Positions 35,132 through 43,511 of a stretch of 64,000 nt of DNA are shown here, piece by piece. The stretch is taken from positions 3,038,001 to 3,102,000 of the forward strand of contig NZ_JAUSYL010000001.1 in the NCBI RefSeq assembly GCF_030816895.1, in the 5' to 3' direction. The notes below the pieces were generated by a model. The model had not been told where the DNA came from, ran no database searches, and worked only from the letters and a program-made list of their open reading frames with translations. This stretch comes from Clavibacter sp. B3I6 (GTDB lineage: Bacteria; Actinomycetota; Actinomycetes; Actinomycetales; Microbacteriaceae). The position numbers and the translations under genes were made by a program. How positions within the stretch are numbered: position 1 is the stretch's first letter; each line of letters opens with the position of its first letter.

Positions 35132-36886
35132 ATGGCACGCACGGTCGCCGACCAGCTCATCGCCCAGCTCATCGAGGCGGGGGTGAGCCGGATCTACGGG
35201 GTCGTCGGCGACAGCCTCAACCCGGTCGTCGACGCCGTGCGGCGCACGGGCGGGAGCCGCAAGGGCGGCATCGACTGGATCCACGTGCGGCACGAGGAGG
35301 CGGGCGCGTTCGCCGCCTCGGCCGAGGCGCAGCTCACCGGGAAGCTCGCCGTGTGCGCCGGATCCTGCGGGCCCGGCCACCTGCACCTCATCAACGGCCT
35401 CTACGACGCGCACCGCTCGGGCGCGCCCGTGCTCGCGATCGCCAGCCACATCACCACGAACCAGATCGGCTCCGGCTACTTCCAGGAGACGCACCCCGAC
35501 CGCCTCTTCGTCGAGTGCTCGCACTACACGGAGATGATCTCGACCGCGGTGCAGGCGCCCCGCGTCGTCGACCAGGCCATGCGGCACTCCCTCGCGCTCG
35601 GCGGCGTCAGCGTCATCACGCTGCCCGGCGACGTCGCCGAGTTCGAGGCGGAGGGCGAGGCACCGACGTTCACGCTGCCGCGCCGGCCCGCGATCGTCCC
35701 GGCCGAGGAGGACGTGCGCGCGCTCGCCGCCGCCATCGACGAGGCGAGGAGCGTCGCGATCTTCGCGGGTCGCGGCGCCGGATCCGCGCACGCCGAGCTC
35801 ATGGAGCTGGCCGACCGGATCGCCGCACCCGTCGGCCACTCGCTGCGCGGCAAGGACGTGATCCAGCAGGACAACCCGTTCGACGTGGGCATGACGGGCC
35901 TCATCGGCTACGGCGCGGCGGCCGCGGGCATCTCCGGCGCCGACCTCCTGATCCTCATCGGCACCGACTTCCCCTACGACCAGTTCCTGCCCGGCAAGGA
36001 GGTGCGGACGGCGCAGATCGACATCGCGCCCGAGCGCCTCGGCCGACGCACCGACGTCGACATCGCGATCCACGGCGACGCGCTCTCCACGATCCGCGCG
36101 GTGCTGCCGCTCGTGCAGCGGAAGACCGACCGGCGGTTCCTCGAGAAGCTGCTGAAGGAGCAGGACAGGAAGGTCGAGCAGGTCGTCGGCGCGTACACGT
36201 CGAAGGCGGAGAAGCTGAAGCCGATCCACCCCGAGTACGCGGCGAGCATCCTCGACGAGGTCGCGGCCGACGACGCCGTCTTCCTCAGCGACACCGGCAT
36301 GTGCAACGTGTGGAGCGCGCGCTACCTCACCCCGAACGGCCGCCGGCGGATGCTCGGCTCGCTCGTGCACGGGTCCATGGCCAACGCGCTGCCGATGGCC
36401 ATCGGCGCGCAGGTCGCCCAGCCGGGCCGCCAGGTGGTCTCGGTCTCGGGCGACGGCGGGCTGTCCATGCTGATGGGCGAGCTCGTCACGGTCGCCGCGT
36501 ACGGGCTGCCGGTGAAGGTCGTCGTGTTCAACAACTCGACGCTCGGTCTCGTGAAGGTGGAGATGCTGGTCGACGGGATCCCCGACTTCGGGGTCGACGT
36601 GCCCATGGTCGACTACGCGGCCGTCGCGGCCGCGCTCGGGATCCACTCCCAGCGCGTCGAGGACCCGGCCGACATCCGCGGCGCCCTCGAGGCCGCGTTC
36701 GCGCACGACGGGCCCGCGCTCGTCGACCTCGTGACCGACCCGATGGCCCTGTCGATCCCGCCGGAGATCACCGCCGCGCAGGTGAAGGGCTTCGCGCTGT
36801 CGATGTCCAAGATCGTGATGAACGGCGGCGTCGGCGAGGCCGTGAAGCTCGCCCGCTCGAACCTGCGGAACATCCCGCGGCCCTGA
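35132..36886 (+). CDS. poxB: Pyruvate dehydrogenase (quinone) / pyruvate oxidase
   Basis: This 584-aa thiamine-diphosphate/FAD enzyme oxidises pyruvate to acetate and CO2, passing electrons to membrane quinones. The TPP-activating glutamate is in HVRHEEAGAFAA near residue 57, GSCGPGHLHLINGLYDA is the Pyr-domain signature, and the TPP-binding motif is GDGGLSML to FNNSTLG (GDG then NN, about residues 440-470). A GRGAGSAHAEL FAD-domain segment lies at about 210. Length and C-terminus match E. coli PoxB. The ATG follows GGAAGGA. It probably works at low growth rate. No operon partner is needed; the next gene is a small monooxygenase-fold protein 92 bases downstream. Confidence 0.9.
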   Translation: MARTVADQLIAQLIEAGVSRIYGVVGDSLNPVVDAVRRTGGSRKGGIDWIHVRHEEAGAFAASAEAQLTGKLAVCAGSCGPGHLHLINGLYDAHRSGAPVLAIASHITTNQIGSGYFQETHPDRLFVECSHYTEMISTAVQAPRVVDQAMRHSLALGGVSVITLPGDVAEFEAEGEAPTFTLPRRPAIVPAEEDVRALAAAIDEARSVAIFAGRGAGSAHAELMELADRIAAPVGHSLRGKDVIQQDNPFDVGMTGLIGYGAAAAGISGADLLILIGTDFPYDQFLPGKEVRTAQIDIAPERLGRRTDVDIAIHGDALSTIRAVLPLVQRKTDRRFLEKLLKEQDRKVEQVVGAYTSKAEKLKPIHPEYAASILDEVAADDAVFLSDTGMCNVWSARYLTPNGRRRMLGSLVHGSMANALPMAIGAQVAQPGRQVVSVSGDGGLSMLMGELVTVAAYGLPVKVVVFNNSTLGLVKVEMLVDGIPDFGVDVPMVDYAAVAAALGIHSQRVEDPADIRGALEAAFAHDGPALVDLVTDPMALSIPPEITAAQVKGFALSMSKIVMNGGVGEAVKLARSNLRNIPRP

Positions 36887-36978
36887 GCCGTTCCGCCTGG
36901 GGGCCGGTCCCGCCTGCGCGCGGTCGGCCCTCGCACCCCGTCCCGTCCCACCCCGCACGTCCCACCCGAGGAGCCACC

Positions 36979-37296
36979 ATGTCCCAGCCCGTCGTCGTCA
37001 CCGCCGTGTTCACGCCCGTCGAGGGGAGGCGGGACGAGGCCGTCGCCGCCCTCTCCCGCGGCATTGCCGAGGTCCACGAGGAGGACGGGTGCGAGGTCTA
37101 CGCCATCCACGACGCCCCCGACGGCACGATCGTCATGCTCGAGAAGTGGTCGTCCGCGGAGGCCCTCGATGCGCACGGGGCGGGCGAGCCCGTCGCGCGG
37201 ATGGTGGCGTCGCTCGAGGGCCTGATCACCGGCCCCGCCGTGGTGACGCGCCTCGCGCCCATCCCGGCGGGCACCGAGCTGCAGGGCGCGCTCTAG
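36979..37296 (+). CDS. Antibiotic biosynthesis monooxygenase (ABM) fold protein
   Basis: This 105-aa protein has the ferredoxin-like ABM pattern: VVTAVFTPVEGRRDEAVAALSRGIAEVHEEDGCEVYAIHDAPDGTIVMLEKWSSAEALDAHG. These small dimers include quinol monooxygenases and haem-degrading enzymes, but most are uncharacterised. The residues HE-DGC-YAIHD are typical of the YgiN-like subgroup. ATG follows GAGGAGCCACC. It lies 92 bases after poxB, so co-transcription is possible; a quinone link between the two is plausible but only inferred. Confidence 0.82.
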   Translation: MSQPVVVTAVFTPVEGRRDEAVAALSRGIAEVHEEDGCEVYAIHDAPDGTIVMLEKWSSAEALDAHGAGEPVARMVASLEGLITGPAVVTRLAPIPAGTELQGAL

Positions 37297-37331
37297 GCGG
37301 CAGGCCCGCGCGCCCCGCACGCCCCGCGCGG

Positions 37332-38372
37332 TCAGCCGACCTCGACCAGCGTGATCCCCGCCGAGCGGTCGCCCGACGCCAGCGCCTCGAGCGCGGCCGG
37401 GGCGTCCTCGAGCGGGATGCGGTGCTCGATGAGCAGCTCCGGACGGAGCGCGCCTGACGCGACCATCGCCATCAGCTCGGCGTAGTCGTGCGCGGGCATG
37501 CCGTGGCTGCCGTGCAGGCTCAGCTCCCGGCCGATGATCACGGGGACCGGCACCGCGGGCTCGCTCGCGAACAGGCCGATCTGCACCTGCCGGCCCGTCG
37601 GCGCGAGCGCGAGCAGGCTGATCCGCAGGGTCGACTCGCGGCCGAGCGCCTCCACCGACACCTGGACGCCCTCGGGCGCGGCCGTGCGGATCGCGGCGAG
37701 CACGTCCTCCTCGGCGAGCCCGGACGAGTCGATCGCGTGCGCGGCGCCGAGCTCGGTGGCGCGCGCGAGGGCGGCCGGGTCGATGTCGACCGCGATGACC
37801 TCGGCGCCCACGGCGACCCCGATCATCACGGCGCTGAGGCCCACGCCGCCGCAGCCGACGACGACGAGGCGCTCGCCCGGCCGGATGCGCGCCCGGTGCA
37901 CGAGCCCGCGGAACGCCGTGGCGAACCGGCAGCCGAGGAGGGCGGCGGCGCCCGCGTCGAGGTCGTCGGGCACGGGGATCAGGTTCACGTCGGCGTCGTG
38001 CAGCACGACCAGCTCGGCGAAGGACCCCCAGTGGGTGAAGCCCGGCTGCGTCTGGTCGCGGCACACCTGGCCGTTCCCGGCCAGGCACTCGGGGCAGCGG
38101 CCGCACGCGCAGACGAAGGGGACGGTGACGCGGTCGCCCGCGCGGAAGCGCGTGACCTCGGGACCCGCGGCGTGGATCCGCCCGACCAGCTCGTGGCCCG
38201 GCACCTGGGGGAGCGCGATGCCGTCGTCGTGGCCGAGCCAGCCGTGCGCGTCGCTGCGGCAGACGCCGGTGGCCTCGACGCGCACGACGACCCCGCGCGC
38301 GGAGGGGACGGGGTCCGGCAGGTCGCGGACGACGGGCGTCGCGCCGAACTCCTCGTAGACGACGGCGCGCAT
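37332..38372 (-). CDS. Zinc-dependent alcohol dehydrogenase
   Basis: This 346-aa medium-chain dehydrogenase has catalytic zinc ligands in ATGVCRSDAHGW (Cys about 38) and VPGHELVG (His, Glu about 60). The four structural zinc cysteines are in CACGRCPECLAGNGQVC. The NAD-binding Rossmann motif is VVVGCGGVGLSAVMIGVAVGAEVIAVDID (GxGGxG, with the acidic residue preferring NAD). It is close to the AdhP/ARPA-like group acting on primary alcohols. A TAGCGT box (minus strand) lies about 50 bases upstream and a GAGGAG ribosome site precedes the ATG. Substrate not determinable. Confidence 0.88.
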   Translation of the reverse strand: MRAVVYEEFGATPVVRDLPDPVPSARGVVVRVEATGVCRSDAHGWLGHDDGIALPQVPGHELVGRIHAAGPEVTRFRAGDRVTVPFVCACGRCPECLAGNGQVCRDQTQPGFTHWGSFAELVVLHDADVNLIPVPDDLDAGAAALLGCRFATAFRGLVHRARIRPGERLVVVGCGGVGLSAVMIGVAVGAEVIAVDIDPAALARATELGAAHAIDSSGLAEEDVLAAIRTAAPEGVQVSVEALGRESTLRISLLALAPTGRQVQIGLFASEPAVPVPVIIGRELSLHGSHGMPAHDYAELMAMVASGALRPELLIEHRIPLEDAPAALEALASGDRSAGITLVEVG

Positions 38373-38484
38373 GGGGGCTCCTCGGGTGGTGCGGGATCGG
38401 GTGAGCCCTCCACGCTATCCGAGCGGGCGCGGCGACCCGAGCGGCCCGAGCGACCCGAGCGGCCCGCGCTGGCAGACTGGGCGC

Positions 38485-38838
38485 GTGACCCGCACCCCCG
38501 CCGCCGCCCCCGCGTTCACCCGACCGTCGCTCGCCCCGGGGCTCCTCGGGGCCATCGTGCTGCTGGCCGGGTTCGCGGTGATCGACGGGGACCTCTTCAC
38601 CGTCGTGCGGTTCGCGGTGTCGATCCTCGCGCTCATCATGATCGTGTTCTCGCTCCGCGCCCGCAGCTGGTGGAGCGCGGCGCTGCTCGCGGGCGTCGCC
38701 GTGATGTGGAACCCCGTCGCCGTGATCCCGGTCGAGGCGACGACGTGGCAGTCGCTGCAGTACGTCGCCGCGATCGTCTTCATCGCGGCCGGCATCCTCG
38801 TGAAGGTGCCGGTCAGCTCATCTCCACCCCGGAGGTAG
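38485..38838 (+). CDS. Small membrane protein, DUF6804-like
   Basis: This 117-aa protein has four short hydrophobic segments: PGLLGAIVLLAGFAVIDGD, FTVVRFAVSILALIMIVFSL, WWSAALLAGVAVMWNPVAVIPV and WQSLQYVAAIVFIAAGILVKV. The tryptophan-rich WWSAALLAGVAVMWNPV resembles an actinobacterial family I know as DUF6804. GTG 38485 has CAGACT 6 bases before it, a weak leaderless -10. Its end overlaps, tail to tail, the degenerate hydrolase gene by 26 bases. Function unknown. Confidence 0.7.
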   Translation: MTRTPAAAPAFTRPSLAPGLLGAIVLLAGFAVIDGDLFTVVRFAVSILALIMIVFSLRARSWWSAALLAGVAVMWNPVAVIPVEATTWQSLQYVAAIVFIAAGILVKVPVSSSPPRR

Positions 38839-39628
38839 TGCCGAACTCGCGCTCCTCCGTGAGGCCGCGGCGGAGGAAGGCCACGATCTCGTCGAGCGAG
38901 CGGCGCGTGAGCTGCGGATCCACGCGGGGCAGCGCGAGCCACCCGCGGTCGGCGTTCGGCAGCGTCACGAGCCGGGACTTGACGCCCGCGGCGCGCAGCT
39001 CGGAGACGGCGGCCACCAGGCGCTGACGGCGGGGATCCCCGGCGCCCGTGTGGATGAGGTTCGACGGCAGGTCGCGGAGGCCCCGCGGGCCGGACCCGGT
39101 GCGCGAGCTGTCGTCCGCGGCGATGTCGCCCGAGGGCAGCGTGCCCGAGGGGCTCACGAGCACCAGGCGCAGCACGGACGGCCCGCCGGTGTCGCGGGCC
39201 GTGGCCGTGACGCGGAGCGCGAGGTCGGCGCCCGGACCGTCGCCGAGGACGCCGAGGCGCTCGGGCGTCCCGTTCCAGCCGGCCGTGCGCGCCGCGATCC
39301 AGCGCATCCCGGCGAGGGCGAGCGCGTCGTCGTCGGTCGGCATGCTCACGACCACCGCGCGGAGCTCCGTGGCGAGGGTCGACGGCAGCCAGTCGCCGCG
39401 GATCCGCGGGAACACCACGACGACGGGGGATCCGGTCTTACCCAGGTCGTGATCCGGCGGCAGCCAGACGTCGAGGTCGAGCGGCGGGCCCTGCTCGCCC
39501 GCGGTGCGGCGATCCACCGTGGTGCCGGCCGCCTGCGACCCGCGGAGCGCGCGTGCGGCCTCGGGGAACTCGCGCCCCGCCCACCAGAGGAGCCGGCTGC
39601 GGGTCGGGACGGCGGTGCGGTCGGCCAT
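38813..39628 (-). CDS. Alpha/beta-hydrolase-like protein lacking catalytic residues
   Basis: This 271-aa protein follows the alpha/beta-hydrolase layout: LDVWLPPDHDL, VVVVFPRIRGDW, a helix-strand, then RLGVLGDGPGADLALRVTAT, where an active enzyme would have the nucleophile elbow GxSxG. Here the elbow is G-D-G-P-G, with no serine. The usual His-Gly-Gly oxyanion turn is replaced by FPRIRG, and the expected catalytic histidine near the end is absent (VTLPNADRGWLALPR). It thus looks like a non-catalytic hydrolase fold. It starts immediately at the end of the upstream reductase gene (stop/start TGATG), so the two are probably co-translated. Confidence 0.65.
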   Translation of the reverse strand: MADRTAVPTRSRLLWWAGREFPEAARALRGSQAAGTTVDRRTAGEQGPPLDLDVWLPPDHDLGKTGSPVVVVFPRIRGDWLPSTLATELRAVVVSMPTDDDALALAGMRWIAARTAGWNGTPERLGVLGDGPGADLALRVTATARDTGGPSVLRLVLVSPSGTLPSGDIAADDSSRTGSGPRGLRDLPSNLIHTGAGDPRRQRLVAAVSELRAAGVKSRLVTLPNADRGWLALPRVDPQLTRRSLDEIVAFLRRGLTEEREFGTTSGVEMS

Positions 39629-40752
39629 CACGCGTCCTGCGCGTCGACGGCGGGCAGCTCGGCCGGGGCGGCCTCCGAGGGACGCGTCTCGCGACCGCCG
39701 CGCGGGACGGCGCCGTGGCCCTCGGGTACGCGCTCGCCCTCCCGGACGGGACCGGGGGGCGTACCGTCGCCGAAGGGGCGACCGCCCAGCTCCTCGCGCC
39801 CGTGCGGCTCCAGCCAGCCCCAGGTCTCGGGGCCGACGGGCACGACGCGCGTCGGGTTGATGTCGGTGTGCGTCAGGTAGTAGTGCTGCTTGATCTGCAC
39901 GAAGTCGATGGTGTCGCCGAAGCCGGGCGTCTGGAACAGGTCGCGCGCGTACGCCCACAGCACGGGCATCTCCGCGAGCTTCTGCCGGTTGCACTTGAAG
40001 TGCCCGTGGTACACGGCGTCGAAGCGCGCGAGCGTGGTGAAGAGGCGGACGTCGGCCTCGGTGATCGTGTCGCCCACGAGGTAGCGCTGCGTGGCGAGGC
40101 GCTCGCTCAGCCAGTCGAGCCGGGAGAAGAGGCGGTCGTACGCCTTCTCGTACGCCTCCTGCGATCCCGCGAAGCCGCAGCGGTACACGCCGTTGTTCAC
40201 GTCGCGAAAGACGAGGTCGGCGACCTCGTCGATCTCCGCGCGGAGGTGCTCGGGGTAGAGGTCGGGCGCGCCCTCCCGGTGGTGCTCGGTCCACTCGGTG
40301 GAGAGGTCGAGCGTGATCTGCGGGTAGTCGTTGGTGACCACCTGGCCGGAGGGGATGTCGACGAGGGCCGGCACCGTGATCCCGCGCGGGTAGTCGGGGA
40401 AGCGCGCGAAGAACGCCTCCTGCAGGCGCTCGATGCCGAGGACGGGGTCGCGCCCGTCGGGGTCGAGGTCGAAGGTCCAGCTGCGGGCGTCGTGCGTGGG
40501 GCCGGGGAGGCCGAGCGAGATGGCGTCCTCGAGGCCGAGCAGGCGGCGCACGATCACGGAGCGGTTGGCCCACGGGCAGGCGCGCGCCGCGACGAGCCGG
40601 TAGCGGCCGGCCTCGACCGGCCAGCCCTGCGAGCCGTCTCGGAGGATGCGGTCCTCGATGTAGTTCGTGTCGCGGGTGAACTCACCCTCCTCGACGTAGC
40701 GGCCGGGGGAGCCCGCCTCGTTGGTACCGGTGGGTGTCGCCTGATCCGTCAT
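39628..40752 (-). CDS. Glutathionyl-hydroquinone reductase-like (GST Xi) protein
   Basis: This 374-aa protein belongs to the Xi-class GST family: Tyr/Trp-rich N-terminus, the catalytic Cys59 in the motif A-C-P-W-A-N-R, GIERLQEAFFARFPDYPRGITVPALVDI and the C-terminal helical domain with FVQIKQHYYLTHTDINPTRVVPVGPE. In proteobacteria it reduces glutathionyl-hydroquinones; actinobacteria lack glutathione, so mycothiolated quinones are the likely substrates. A Glu/Pro/Arg-rich tail of about 60 residues is non-conserved. ATG 40752 has TACGCT 6 bases upstream (leaderless). Confidence 0.85.
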   Translation of the reverse strand: MTDQATPTGTNEAGSPGRYVEEGEFTRDTNYIEDRILRDGSQGWPVEAGRYRLVAARACPWANRSVIVRRLLGLEDAISLGLPGPTHDARSWTFDLDPDGRDPVLGIERLQEAFFARFPDYPRGITVPALVDIPSGQVVTNDYPQITLDLSTEWTEHHREGAPDLYPEHLRAEIDEVADLVFRDVNNGVYRCGFAGSQEAYEKAYDRLFSRLDWLSERLATQRYLVGDTITEADVRLFTTLARFDAVYHGHFKCNRQKLAEMPVLWAYARDLFQTPGFGDTIDFVQIKQHYYLTHTDINPTRVVPVGPETWGWLEPHGREELGGRPFGDGTPPGPVREGERVPEGHGAVPRGGRETRPSEAAPAELPAVDAQDA

Positions 40753-41073
40753 CCGTCCAGCGTAGGCCGGACGGCCCGCGGCGACCGGGCCGGGATGCGC
40801 TCCGGCACCGGACGGATCGCCGGGGGACGCGCGGCGGATCAGGGCACGCGGCGGTCCCGGCGTGCCCTAAACTCCTCATGTGCCCGTCCTCCCCGAGGCG
40901 GCCGGGCGCAGGCGGCGGACCCGCATCCCACCCCCGACCCGGAACCCCGGTTGCTCGAGGAAGGTCCCCTCGCCACCGTCCGACCGCACGCGTCACCGTG
41001 CGCGACGGGCGCTGAGTCCTTCCGATCCGGGAGCGCAGGCACGGCCTGGCCCCGGCAGTGAACAAGGAGTTGC
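40753..41073. other. Intergenic region with helicase leader
   Basis: This 321-base gap separates the divergent GST-like and helicase genes. It contains the GST -10 box (40759-40764), a 9-bp inverted repeat (40841-40849 with 40860-40868) and a TAAACT -10-like box at 40868-40873. If that box is used, the helicase message has a leader of about 190 bases, ending in AAGGAG before ATG 41074. I recognise no known riboswitch in it. Confidence 0.4.
40759..40764 (-). promoter_or_regulatory. -10 box (TACGCT) of the leaderless GST-like gene
   Basis: TACGCT on the minus strand, 6 bases before ATG 40752; same hexamer and spacing as at mutY. Confidence 0.55.
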
Positions 41074-43207
41074 ATGGCTCGCACCGGCCAGCGGCGGTCG
41101 TCCGCCCGCACGCGCACGATCGACAACGAGGGGCTCATCCCCGTCCTGGCGCGCGCCGTGCGCGAGATCGAGCAGGCCGCCCAGCGCGGCAAGCTCAAGC
41201 CGGTCAACCGCACGAAGTTCCAGGTCATCGCCGTGCTCATGCGCGAGGAGCGCACGCACGCGAAGGACCCGGCCACCCCGCTCAGCGACTCCGAGCGCGC
41301 CGAGACGCTCAAGCGCCTCGACGGCATCGCCAGCATCCTCGCCCGCACCGCCGCGCGCGACACCTCGGTGCTGCCGCTGCTGGATCCCGACGCCAAGCTC
41401 TCCGAGGCCGCCCGCGCCATGCGCAAGCACATGCTGTTCGACGGCGGCGTGGAGATGGTCGTCGAGGACGAGCCCGAGCCCGAGCCCGAGGATTCCCGCC
41501 CTCGCCAAGCTGCACGAGCGCCAGGTCGTGCCGCCGTCGGTGAAGGCGCGCGTGCTCGCGAACCCGTTCCTCGAGCCCGACCTCGACCGGCCCGCGCCCG
41601 CCGCGCCGCCCACGCGCCTGCTGGCGAACTGGGAGCTGCTCGGCCCGCTGTTCAAGTCGTTCGAGTACGGCGCCGGCGGCGGCATCGCGAGCATGGACCT
41701 CCCCGAGAGCCCGCGCATCGACCGCCTGTCGCCGCAGAACCTCGAGCTCATGCGCCACCAGGCCCGCTTCCTCGAGAGCGTCCGCCTCGGCCACCGCGAG
41801 TTCCTGCTCGCCGACGAGCCGGGCCTCGGCAAGACCGCGCAGGCGCTGCTCGCCGCGTCGGTCGCCGACGCGTACCCGCTGCTCGTCGTCGTCCCGAACG
41901 TCGTGAAGATGAACTGGAAGCGCGAGGTGGAGCGCTGGACGCCGCACCGCCGCGCCACGGTCATCCACGGCGACGGCGCGGGCCTCGACGCCTTCGCCGA
42001 CGTCGTCATCGTCAACTACGAGGTGCTCGACCGCCACATCGGCTGGCTGCGCACGCTCGGCTTCCGCGGCATGGTCGTCGACGAGGCGCACTTCATCAAG
42101 AACCTCCAGTCGCAGCGCTCCAAGTTCGTGCTGGCGCTCGCCGAGAGCATCCGGGAGCGCCAGTCGAACCCGCTGCTCATGGCGCTGACGGGCACGCCGC
42201 TCATCAACGACATCGACGACTTCCGCGCCATCTGGCAGTTCCTCGGCTGGATCGACGGGGACAAGCCCACGTCCCGCCTCATGGGCGAGCTCGAGGAGGC
42301 GGGCCTCACGCCGGCCGACCCCGGCTTCTTCGCCGAAGCCCGCCGCGCGGTCATCGACCTCGGGATCGTCCGCCGCCGCAAGATCGACGTGGCGACCGAC
42401 CTGCCCAGCAAGCGCATCGCCGACCTCCCCGTCGAGCTCGACGACGACCTGGGCCGCTCCATCCGCCAGGCCGAGCGCGAGCTGGCGGCGCGCCTCGTGA
42501 AGCGCTTCACGGCGCTCGTCGGCGCCCGCGGCACCACGGTGCCCGACGTGCTCGACGGACCCGCCGCCGAGCGCGCGCACCTCATCCGGCTCGTCGCGCA
42601 GTCGGAGCTCGACGAGGCCAAGGCGCAGAAGACCGGCGAGAACGTGTTCACCATGGTCCGCCGCATCGGCCAGGCGAAGGCGGTGCTCGCGGCCGACTAC
42701 GCCGCGCAGCTCGCGCGCTCGGTCGGCAAGGTGGTGTTCTTCGCCAAGCACGTCGACGTGATGGACCAGGCGGAGGCCACGTTCGCGAAGCGCGACATCA
42801 CGTCCGTCTCCATCCGCGGCGACCAGACCCCGGCCGCGCGCCAGCACGCGATCGACGCCTTCCAGAACGACCCCGAGGTCCAGGTCGTGGTGTGCTCGCT
42901 CACCGCGGCGGGCGTCGGCCTCAACCTGCAGGCGGCGTCCAACGTGGTGCTCGCGGAGCTCAGCTGGACGAGCGCGGAGCAGACGCAGGCCATCGACCGC
43001 GTGCACCGCATCGGCCAGGAGGAGCCCGTCACCGCGTGGCGGATCATCGCGGCGCAGACCATCGACGCGAAGATCGCCGAGCTCATCGACAGCAAGGCGG
43101 GCCTCGCGGCGCGGGCGCTCGACGGCGAGGACTTCGACGAGGCCGGATCCACGTCGGTCCAGCTCGACGCCCTCTCGCACCTGCTCGAGGAGGCGCTGGC
43201 CGCGTAG
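41074..43207 (+). pseudogene. SNF2-type DEAD/DEAH helicase gene, frameshifted near base 41490
   Basis: Codons 1-139 read in one frame (ARTGQRRSSARTRTIDNEG to EDEPEPEPE). The conserved protein then continues in the next frame from IPALAKLHERQVVPPSV to the stop at 43207. Deleting one G of the GG at 41490-41491 restores a 710-aa protein. It is a SNF2-type ATPase: motif I DEPGLGKTAQALL, motif II DEAHFIKN, then LMALTGTPLINDIDDFRAIWQFLGWI and the C-terminal motif VI QAIDRVHRIGQ. Such proteins remodel DNA-protein complexes or anneal DNA. ATG 41074 follows AAGGAG. The original frame stays open by chance to 43338. It may be an assembly error or a true inactivation. Confidence 0.82.
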
Positions 43208-43276
43208 CTGTCGCGACCTGCACGACGACGCCCCCGCGACCTGCTGGTCGCGGGGGCGTCGCGCGTGCGTGCGGGG
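43051..43276 (+). repeat. Direct repeat copy 1: helicase 3' end plus terminator
   Basis: 226 bases covering the last 52 codons of the helicase, its stop, the terminator and 15 bases beyond. It recurs at 44285-44506 with 4 mismatches and a 4-base CGCG gap by my alignment. The two copies are offset by 1,234 bp. Confidence 0.9.
43226..43261. terminator. Terminator after the helicase, copy 1
   Basis: A 15-bp perfect stem (43226-43240 with 43247-43261) and CTGCTG loop, 18 bases after the helicase stop. It also lies 22 bases beyond the stop of the leftward 75-aa gene, so it can serve both. Confidence 0.8.
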
Positions 43277-43283
43277 TATCGGC

Positions 43284-43511
43284 TCACTGCTGCCTTTCTC
43301 GGCCGAGGAGACGAGGGACCTTCAGGAGCACGAAGTAGCTGAAGGCGAAGAGAAGCAAACCGAACACGCCGGCCGGATACGTGCGAGTCATCGCGTCCTC
43401 ACCAGCGGCGAGGGGGGCGACTACGAGTGTGGCGAAGAGGTAGAAAGCGGTGATGATCGCGGTGAGCACCAGGGCGCGCGTCCTGCGCCTGCGAATCGTC
43501 GGTTCAGTCAT
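43284..43511 (-). CDS. Two-helix small membrane protein (candidate immunity protein)
   Basis: This 75-aa protein has a basic N-terminus (RRRRTR) and two transmembrane helices (about 13-37 and 44-66) linked by a short acidic loop (GEDAMTRT), with the basic end PRLLGRERQQ. Its ATG at 43511 lies inside the last codons of the upstream secreted-protein gene (8-base overlap), so the two are translationally coupled. Size, topology and coupling resemble immunity proteins of bacteriocins, but no family is recognised. It sits in the lower-GC cargo between duplicated helicase ends. Confidence 0.7.
   Translation of the reverse strand: MTEPTIRRRRTRALVLTAIITAFYLFATLVVAPLAAGEDAMTRTYPAGVFGLLLFAFSYFVLLKVPRLLGRERQQ

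Noticed and set aside
40880..41490. Upstream extension of the second helicase frame (a 775-aa reading)
   Set aside because: Its first 200 residues are low-complexity, and the conserved N-terminus with a ribosome site is in the other frame from ATG 41074.
41074..43338. Single 754-aa open frame through the helicase locus
   Set aside because: After codon 139 this frame is Arg/Pro/Ala-rich with no conserved motif; all helicase motifs are in the next frame.
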